NCBI GenBank assembly: GCA_026545225.1
Contig: CM048846.1
Span: forward strand, 56,238,270 to 56,302,269
From: Cornus controversa
Taxonomy: Eukaryota > Streptophyta > Magnoliopsida > Cornales > Cornaceae
DNA length: 64,000 nt
Direction: 5' to 3'
Shown: positions 56,500 to 64,000 of the stretch, piece after piece
How the letters are laid out: every line of letters begins with the position of its first letter
Numbering within the stretch: the stretch's first letter is position 1
Translations under genes and position numbers: made by a program
Notes under the pieces: generated by a model
Database searches by the model: none
Seen by the model: the letters and a program-made list of their open reading frames with translations, nothing else
Told to the model about the DNA's origin: nothing

Positions 56500-57320
56500 A
56501 TGAGCCCTGACCACGTTGAGCATCTTTACCCTGCTCAGGAGACTCCCTCCTCATGTGCCCCTACTGCCCACAACCAAAGCATGTCATCGTGCTAGGTTGA
56601 ATCATAGGCTAACTCTATGGTGCTCTTATAGATGCTCTCGAAGAATAATCTGACTTGTAGTGCCCCGATTACACTTGTAGCACACTACCTCAACTATAGC
56701 AGATGTCAAAGACAAGGGAATAGTAGGTGTAGAACATACCATAGGCTTCTCCACTGAACCCACTGTATGAGAAGAACCACCATTGGATTTCTTCTTTACA
56801 TGTCTCTCTGAAGCCACTGTCGAAGCCTTGTTTTGCCTCAATGCCTCTCTTTTCTCTTGCCTATCTTTCACTTCAACTTCTGCCATCAAGGCCTTCTCTA
56901 CCGCCTCGACATATACTTTTAACCCCAACATGGATACAAATGGTCTAACTAAATGGTGAAGGCCATTGACAAATCTTCATGTCTTTTCCTCCTCATCTCT
57001 CACTACTTTGGGCGCGAAGCATGAAAGAGAAATGAACATGTTCTCATACTCTGTTACAGTCATGCCATCATGAACCAAATCCTCAAACTCCTTCCTCAAT
57101 GCCCTCCTCTTTGGCCTAGGAAAATAATGCTCAAGGAATAGAGTTTTGAACTCCTCCTATGGCATTGTCTCAACATCGTGTCGGTCGTTCACTGACTTCC
57201 ACCAAAGTTCAACTCCACTTGAAAATAAGTATGTAGCAAGAATGACTTTCATGCCATCATCAGGTGTGAACATCATTTTCCAAGTGCTTTTTCATTTGCT
57301 CCAACCATCCGCTATCAAGG
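56500..57320 (-). pseudogene. Chromovirus gag, broken by stops and by the LTR at 57321
   Basis: Minus-strand pieces give the gag core (WWKSVNDRHDVETMP, then stop; FKTLFLEHYFPRPKRRALRK; MTVTEYENMFISLSCFAP) and a Lys/Glu-rich region (56931-56626) leading to CYKCNRG, the start of a zinc knuckle. The N-terminal part would lie beyond 57321, where the plus-strand LTR begins. Confidence 0.82.
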
Positions 57321-58043
57321 TGTAGAGACCGTGCCCAATTTTGGTCGATTTTCAATTTTTTTTATCATTTTTTGCTTTAAGTGCATTTTAAATGATATTT
57401 GACATGTTTTGAATGCGGGGAACATGTTTGGAGAGTTGTATTAGGGTTTTGGAAAGTTTTGGGAGCGTTTAAAAAAGTTTAACTTTTTGGTCAACGGGAG
57501 CCCTGGGATGAGGTTAAGTAAGTCCGATAATTTCGAGAAAATTTTAGAAATTTTTATTTTTGGCTATAGACCAAATGAAATGTTTAAAGTGTTAATGAAG
57601 TTATTTCAAGACCAACCAAGTTTTTGAAATTGAAAACGGAGGTCGGGAGGGTATGTTAAGTGGCTCGGGGGTAAAATGGTCATTTTGCATCCCAAGAAGT
57701 GAGATAAATATCAAAGGGGTTTGGGATATTTCATTTTACAGATCCCTGTCTCTCTCTAAACTCCCTTACTTCATCTATTTCCCTTATCTCTAGATTTTGG
57801 ACTAGTTATTATGTGATTTGGAAGTTCTTGAAGAAGGGAAGTACGTAGGGGACACCAAGGACTTTGGTTTGAATCGAACAAAGTCTCTGATTTGTGAAGT
57901 TGAAAGGGCTGGGATTTTTGAATGTTGGATTCCAAGCTTGATATTCGAGGTAAGGGTGTGGAATTCTTCCTTACTTTAATTTTATAGGTTCCTTCATTGT
58001 GCATGAAAGATAGGTTGAGATTTCTTGAGTTTAGGATTTTGTA

Positions 58044-58094
<51 letters not shown>

Positions 58095-58890
58095 ATGTGA
58101 TTTACGCATATGTATATGTCTAACATGATAGTTAAGGCTTATATACGTTGCATATGTGAAATTAAGACCATGAATGCTCTTTGATGAAATTGTGTTCATT
58201 TGATGGAAATGTGAAAATCTGAGTTTCTATATAGAATTATGCATGGAAGATATGTTTTTATTGAAAAATGTATGAGCATGATGATTTTCATGAGATGAGT
58301 GGAATGACATTGTGACAAGCTTGAGTTGAGAAGGAAAAATGCATTATTTTGATAAATGTGTTGCATTGTGTGGATTATGTGCAATTATGTGATAATATGA
58401 ACTATGTGAAAAGCAAGGTTTTTAGGGCGTGACAACATTGAGAATTAAGATAAGGGCAAGGATCCCTAGGGTGAAAGATCCAAAACTTGGCCAAGCAGAT
58501 GGTGCATCCGTCGGAATTGTAAACTATGAAGTGTAAGTAGAGTTTGGGTGCAGAAGAGACCCTTACTATTGGTGTGATAAGCTAGTCCCCATTTGAAATG
58601 ATTTTCGAATTTATGTGGCGTGATTTATATATATGAGTTGTGACTTGTTCAATTTGTTATATATATGTATACATTAAAATGTGAAGTATCACGCATGATT
58701 TATAAAACGTGATTGTTTATAGGTAAAAAACATGAATAATTGTCATATAAATTTGTAATGATTTCATATGTATTCATGCATGGATCCTGATTTAGAGTAG
58801 AGATGGGTGGATCATTCCTACTGAGCCACCATGGTGCTCACCCCCTATTTTCAAACTCTTTTCAGATAAGGCACCAATGGAGGATGAGTT
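57321..58890 (+). repeat. Chromovirus-type LTR, plus orientation, in gag
   Basis: Starts TGTAGAGACCGTGCCCAATT. Contains the LTR words found also at 44477 and 59965 and a (TA)n microsatellite (about 58044-58090). Its right end is unclear; the region up to about 58890 still resembles LTR sequence (TGAGCCACCATGGTGCTCAC at 58820). Confidence 0.6.
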
Positions 58891-59147
58891 GTGATAAGAC
58901 ATCACACCCTTGTGGGCGGGTGTGATGGGGGAGGGTGCAAGAAGAGACACTGGGCGAGCTACCTCACTGGTAGCTACAGGGTGCTCAATCCCACATCGCC
59001 CGGGTGTGGAGAAGGGGATGTGCTTATATGTAGTGTGTTCTCTCCAAATGGTATGAGGTCTTTTAGGATAAAACCTAAGAGCAAAATCATGCGGGCTTAG
59101 GCCCAAGCGGACAATATCATACCATGTGTTAGAACGGGGTGTTACAC
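58891..59147. mobile_element. TRIM/solo-LTR-like repeat with TGTGATAAG..GTGTTACA ends
   Basis: A compact unit ending CGGGGTGTTACA on the right and beginning TGTGATAAGACATCACACCC. It contains AAGCGGACAATATCATACCA and TGGTATGAGGTCTTTT, words typical of a very common plant dispersed repeat. Family name not certain, and no target duplication was found. Confidence 0.45.
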
Positions 59148-59965
59148 TCACATACAAGCCCCTCATGTCATACATATCATAAGTTACATCATAATTGCAT
59201 AGAAGAGACTCTAGGGAAGGGAAAAACACTAAATCCCACCCCTTTTACCACTCTCATTCATGCAATACACATTCTCACATCTCACCGGTTCACTCAAAAC
59301 CCTAGAATCGACAACTAAGCAAGAAGGAGAACCCCTACCTAGAATTTGGAAGACTTTCAAGCAACTCCCAAGAATCTCACTGAGGTCTAACTTTTTGGAA
59401 CGTGGGATTGTTCGGTTCAAACCGAATTCCTAGCCGTCCCCTACACACTTTCATTCTTCGACGAACCTTGAATCCAAGCCGAATGCACCCGAAATGTAAA
59501 GAGAAGGTGGAGGGAAGAAGTGGGAGGAATATAGAGAGATAACATAGTGTGAGATGTGGTTGGGATCTCTTAGCCTTGATATTTAAAATATCTAGGGCAT
59601 GAAAATGACTAAAATGCCCCCGGTCCACTTAACGTACCCTCCTAAGCTCCATTTTTGATTTCGAGAGTTTTCACGGACTCAACATTGCTTCCTTAACTCT
59701 CTAAAGATTTCATCTAATCCAAACTCAAAAATAATTATTTTTCATAATTTTTGGAATTCCCGGGCCTACTCGGACTGTATCCTGGGCCCTCGTTTGACCA
59801 AAAAGTCAAACTTCTCCAAATTTCTCAAAAAAATTTTGAAACCTCAATAAGACATCCCAAACACGTTTCTCACACTCAAAACATGTTAAAAGTCATTTAA
59901 AATGCATTTATGGCAATTATGATAATAAAAGTGAAAACCGGCCAAAATTAGTCACGATCTCTACA
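59148..59965 (-). repeat. Chromovirus-type LTR 5' part, minus orientation
   Basis: On the minus strand begins TGTAGAGATCGTGACTAATT and runs through the same promoter-proximal words as 57321 onward, in inverted orientation. Together with 57321-58890 it forms an inverted LTR pair. Confidence 0.65.
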
Positions 59966-61290
59966 AACAGCTTATGCATGTTTCTCAGTTGCCTTGGTTT
60001 GCTGATATTGTGAATTATCTTGTTACTAGTGAGATGACCTCTGAATGGTTTAAGCAAGATAGGTCAAAATTTTTATCTAAGGTTGAGCACTTCTTCTAGG
60101 ATAATCCATATCTGTTTAAGTATTGCCCTGATCAGATAATTAGGAGATGCATTCCAGAATATGACCAAATCAAAATCATCTCCTTTTGTCATAATTATGC
60201 CTATGGAGGACATTTTAGTGCCAAAAAGACAGCTGCCAAAATTTTGCAATGTGGATTTTACTGGCCTTCCATTTTTTATGATTTTCATTCATATTGTCAA
60301 GCTTGTGAGAGATGCCAAAAATTAGGAAAGCTCTCTAGGAGAAATATGATGACCTTAAACGCAATTCTTATTGTTGAAATCATTGATGTCTGGGGTATTG
60401 ATTTTATGGGACCATTTTCTACTTCCTTTGGTAATCTGTACATCCTTGTCGGGTTGATTATGTATCCAAATGGGTAGAAGTGATAGCTTGCAAAACAAAT
60501 GACCATAAGATTGTGCTCCATTTCTTGAGGGAGAATATATTTTCTCACTTTGGTACACCTCGTGCTATCATTAGCGATGGAGGAAAACACTTTTGCAATA
60601 GGCCTTTTTATCATTTAATGACGAAATATAGCATCACTCATAAAGTTGCAACTCCCTATCACCCACAAAAGAGTGGTCAAGTTGAAATTTCTAATAAGGA
60701 AATTAGGAATATTCTTGAGAAGACAGTGAACCCCACTAGGAAAGACTAGTCTTCAAGACTCAGTAATGCATTATGGGCTTACTGTACCGCTTTCAAAACA
60801 CCCATAAGAATGTCTCCCAACCGACTTGTGTATGGAAAACCATGTCACTTACCTATTGAGTTAGAGCATAGAGCATGTTAGGCCAATAAACAATTTAATT
60901 TTGCCTTTGACAAGGCAGGAATTCAAAGAAAGCTTCAACTCAATAGAAGAGATTAGGAATGATGCATATGAATGTGCTAAAAAATATAAGGACCGAATGA
61001 AGGTGTTTCATGACAAGAACATTTTGAGAAAAACTTTTACACCCAATCAAAAAGTCCTTTTGTATAATTCTTGGTTGCATCTCTTTCCGGGTAAGTTATG
61101 ATCTCGTTGGACTAGTCCTTTTATTGTCCATACTATTTATTCTCATGGGGCTATTGAGATTGAAAATTCTAAAAATAGTAATTTGTCTAAAGCCAATGGT
61201 CAAAGGTTGAAACCATTTTTTGAGTTACAAACCCCCAAAGTAGAGGAAGTCTTGCTTGAAGATCCTGTCTATCAGGATTGATAGTCTTTT
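59966..61290 (+). pseudogene. Athila-type gypsy integrase, 5'-truncated and broken
   Basis: Plus-strand reading starts QLPWFADIVNYLVTSEMTSE and DNPYLFKYCPDQIIRRCIPE (with a stop just before). Then come the zinc-binding YGGHFSAKKTAAKI and ACERCQKLGKLSRRNMM, and the core with Asp in VWGIDFMGPF, Asp in [10 protein letters not shown] and Glu in [30 protein letters not shown] and NGQRLKPFFEL close the domain. Several stops and a frameshift after MYPNG break it. These blocks are specific to the Athila lineage. RT and gag are absent. Confidence 0.9.
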
Positions 61291-62880
61291 GTATAGTCTA
61301 GGAATTTTAGGTGTTATTTTTATTTTATTTTTTTATGTTTTCTTTGTCTTTACTTTTTTTGAAATTGTCAAAATCTAGTGCTTTATTGATGAATAGATTC
61401 AAGGAAATTGAAAAAATGGCATCCAGGTAATATCTTTCTTAATTCTTCTTTATCTTATTTTATTCATTTATCGTGCCTTTTGAAACATTGAGGACAATGT
61501 TTAATCTAGGTTTGGGGGTACGAGTTTAGAAATGTTAGGTAACTTTATGTATTTAATTTAAAAAAATTTAAAAAAAAAATCATAACGGTCCGGTATAGCC
61601 ACCTATTCTCTAATTATGTATGTAGTACCAATTCTACAATTTGTGATATGATTGATAAAGTTGATGAATTCCGTTTATTAAAGTCTAGTTTCGATACTCA
61701 ATACTGTCGAGATTGCTTCAACATAGTATGACTTTAATAAAAAAAGGCAACCCCTTTGTACTTTATACATTAGTGTGTCTGGATAATTAATATCTTATCA
61801 CATATACATCTTGAAAAATTAGGACCCACCAGTTTAGAGAATGGGGAGAAAAGTAATACTAGTGGTTTTCGCGTGAAGATTAGGTTAAAAAAAATCAATT
61901 GATGAATACATCTTGTAGGCTAGGAATTTTTATTTCTTGGTAATTTTGGACTTTTGAATTCATGTTTTGATTCAAATTATCCACATCAGTACTCACATTA
62001 GCTATCTTGTAGTTTGTTGATTCTTAGCATACCTTGCATGCACATGAGCATACTTACATCTTTATTGTGGGGCATATACCTTGACGTTAGTTTATATTTT
62101 GTTAATGTCCAATTTGAGTTAGAGAACCTTGAGAATAGATGTCCTTGGCATGATTGTTAAAATAAAAAATATAAAAAATAAAAAAATTAATAATTACATG
62201 TTGCAACTTACCAAGTAACCGGGTCTCTTGCCTCAGTAAACATTGAGTGTTCGTGCCAAAAGTGAAGGGTTAAGAAAAATAAATAAATTTATGAAATGGC
62301 TTATTTGAATTCGAAGCCTAGTAGACTTGAGCTATTAAGTCCTTTAGGGTGTCTCTACACCAAATGCCCTAAAATCATCTGATTTGGGAGTCATTAACCT
62401 AAAACTTGTTACATGGGTTTGTTATAAAGCTTAATGAATTTAAACATTGTGTATTCATGTCTTGGTCATTTTATTTAAAAGGGACTCTAATGATTTGAAG
62501 ATATTGCAATTTGCATATAAGGGTATGGTTAAGCCGCATATTTGGATGTAAGTTCACTTTCATAAGGAGACTAGGGTTGATTACTATTTTGATATGTTAA
62601 TTTGAGTATTGTGTGGGGAATTTTTTGTTTGTTTTGATTCATGATTTTTAAAAGTTTGTGGATTACTAATAAATGATAATTCTTTAAATACTCATTGTAA
62701 TCATTTTATTGATAAATGTTTGTGGGTATCATCACTGAAAAATCTCATGAGACTATAAGTTGTCCTTTAGGGGTAACCTAGGAGTTTAAAGACTTGTTGC
62801 AAATGCTAAATGCAATCGAGAATGCCAATGAAAGTGGTTTGGTTAGGTTTTCTTTAGTTTTGCTTAAGGACTAGCAAAAT
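61291..62880 (+). other. Athila post-pol non-coding region
   Basis: Contains the Athila-typical ACATTGAGGACAATGTTTAA and CTAGGTTTGGGGGTACGAG (about 61480-61530), where a G-rich tract lies downstream of integrase. The rest is AT-rich without genes. Confidence 0.6.
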
Positions 62881-64000
62881 ATAACAATTCCGAAGGATCA
62901 TACAACATTGGCAATATGTTGGCTTGTCGAATATGAGTGGACAACTCTGAGTTCTAGGCCTTAGCCTTAGTATGGTTGGGCAACTCCGAAACCCCATGCA
63001 CACACAATTCTCCCAGAATTACTCATATATATGCATTTTAAACATATATAACGCATATCATACATTTTTCATGCTTTTCCAATGCACATTCTTACTATGA
63101 TTATATCTAGCATGCATTCTCACTACACTAATAACATATAGCCACATATATGTTCAATTATTGCATATAAACCGCATATGCACACAATATATCACACAAT
63201 TAGATATGCTCTCAATTTATACACATTGCGTGTATACATTCAACACATTACATATATCACGATATGCATCATTCTAGCATGTAGGAATCATAAAAAAAGG
63301 AGGGAATCACAACACCACAACTCCTCCCACCACTCACATACATGCCAACTTAACCTATACTTCTCCAAACCACCAGAAACCCTAGAATCGCCTACCTCGA
63401 ATTTAAAGGCTTTCCAAGCAATCTCCAAGAATCCCACTGAGGTCTACCTTGCCAAAATCAAAGATTGTTTGGTTCAAACCAAAGTCCTTGAGCCATGCTA
63501 CGATTTGTCCTTCACCGGCAACTCCCGAATCCAAGCCGAAGGCCTCCAAAATGAAGAGAGAAGGAAGAGGGATGAAGTGGGAGAGAAGAGAGAGAGAGAG
63601 ATAGGCGTGAGCTTGGTCTACGGGAAAATGCAGATATTTTCCCACCCACTTGATAAATATAATATTTAAGCGCAAAATGACCAAAATGCCCTCGGCCACT
63701 TAAAGTACCATTTCGACCTCTGTTTATTTATTTCAAAAGCTTCTATGGCCTCGAAATCACTTCCTTAACTCTTTAAATATTTCATTTGATTTTAAACCAA
63801 AAATAAATATTTCTAACACTTTTTTTGGATTCTCGGGCCCACCTGACTCATTTCCCAGGCCCCGCCGACCCAAAATTCTCAAACTTACCCAAATGCTCCC
63901 AAAACTTTCCGGGACCTCTAAACAAGTCCCCAAACATGTTTTCCACACTCAAAGCATACTAAACATCATTTAAAATGCATTTATGAAAATAATGATGAAT
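62881..64000 (-). repeat. Chromovirus-type LTR, minus orientation, runs off the window
   Basis: From about 63280 the minus strand matches the LTR words of 44477 and 59148-59965 (GTCATTTTGCGC, GGTCGAAATGGTAC, TTTGGGGACTTG). The LTR start (TGTAGAG) is beyond position 64000. The left boundary is approximate. Confidence 0.6.

Larger units (their letters stand above)
50265..57320 (-). mobile_element. Minus-strand Ty3/gypsy chromovirus (Tekay/Del-like), gag-pol decayed, 5' end cut
   Basis: Order on the minus strand is gag, protease, RT, RNase H, integrase, chromodomain-like tail, LTR, the gypsy order. Every domain has stops or frameshifts. The 5' LTR and the start of gag are missing, because at 57321 a plus-strand LTR of the same general family interrupts the gag frame. 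Confidence 0.85.

Noticed and set aside
58044-58090. AT dinucleotide run as a regulatory or origin element
   Set aside because: A simple (TA)n microsatellite within an LTR; no further support.
58792-59229. A 145-codon minus-strand protein
   Set aside because: It runs across the TRIM-like repeat and LTR boundary, so it is a chance frame in non-coding repeat DNA.
63178-63699. Open frames of 98-163 codons on both strands
   Set aside because: They lie in LTR sequence that matches other non-coding LTRs in the window (44477, 59148).

Overview
This window is nuclear DNA of a flowering plant, most likely a eudicot (the species cannot be named from the sequence). The evidence is AT-rich sequence, GT..AG introns, plant transposon families (Ty1/copia, Ty3/gypsy Tat-, Athila- and chromovirus-like, Mutator/FAR1, hAT, Cassandra TRIM) and fragments of plant genes (MBD4-like glycosylase, glyoxalase II, 2-oxoglutarate dioxygenase). 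Nearly everything is transposon in nested layers; no complete ordinary host gene is present.

Layout. 1-7.6 kb: dispersed repeats, a Cassandra TRIM with 5S-rRNA-like LTRs (minus strand), the 3' end of an MBD4-like DNA glycosylase gene, a 349-bp hAT-type MITE with an 8-bp target duplication, and a decayed gag remnant. 7.64-43.38 kb: one minus-strand Ty3/gypsy element whose two ~1.5-kb LTRs (7643-9121 and 41880-43375) are now 32.8 kb apart and carry matching AAGTG target duplications. Its interior holds (a) a Ty1/copia element (10908-18536, TSD CCCTA), itself split by a 2.8-kb LTR-like insertion (14539-17335, TSD AGTAT); (b) a 16.5-kb Mutator-like element (19841-36355, 9-bp TSD CTGGGTGAG); (c) decayed, intron-free fragments of a dioxygenase and of glyoxalase II; (d) two inverted copies of a plant-mobile-domain (PMD) gene; (e) the truncated gypsy integrase. 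43.4-64 kb: patchwork of chromovirus (Tekay/Del-like) LTRs in both orientations, a decayed minus-strand chromovirus gag-pol, a copia-like LTR with a GC-rich neighbour, and an Athila integrase fragment.

The most interesting system is the large Mutator-like element. It carries three apparently open genes. A ten-exon gene encodes an N-terminal HMG-box-like domain fused to a Ulp1/C48 cysteine protease with its His-Asp-Gln-Cys residues intact. A FAR1-type MULE transposase (zinc-finger, DDE and SWIM domains) lies convergent to it, with a stop codon shortening only its Q-rich tail. A third 401-aa open reading frame of the putative plant transposon protein type sits between them. The 3' regions of the two outer genes are inverted copies of each other and run into ~117-bp tandem arrays; a third TIR copy lies inside the element. 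The transposase would cut at the TIRs. The roles of the HMG-protease and of the middle protein are inferred only.

All copia and gypsy coding regions here are broken by stops and frameshifts, so they are described as pseudogenes. Coordinates of LTR edges are by eye.
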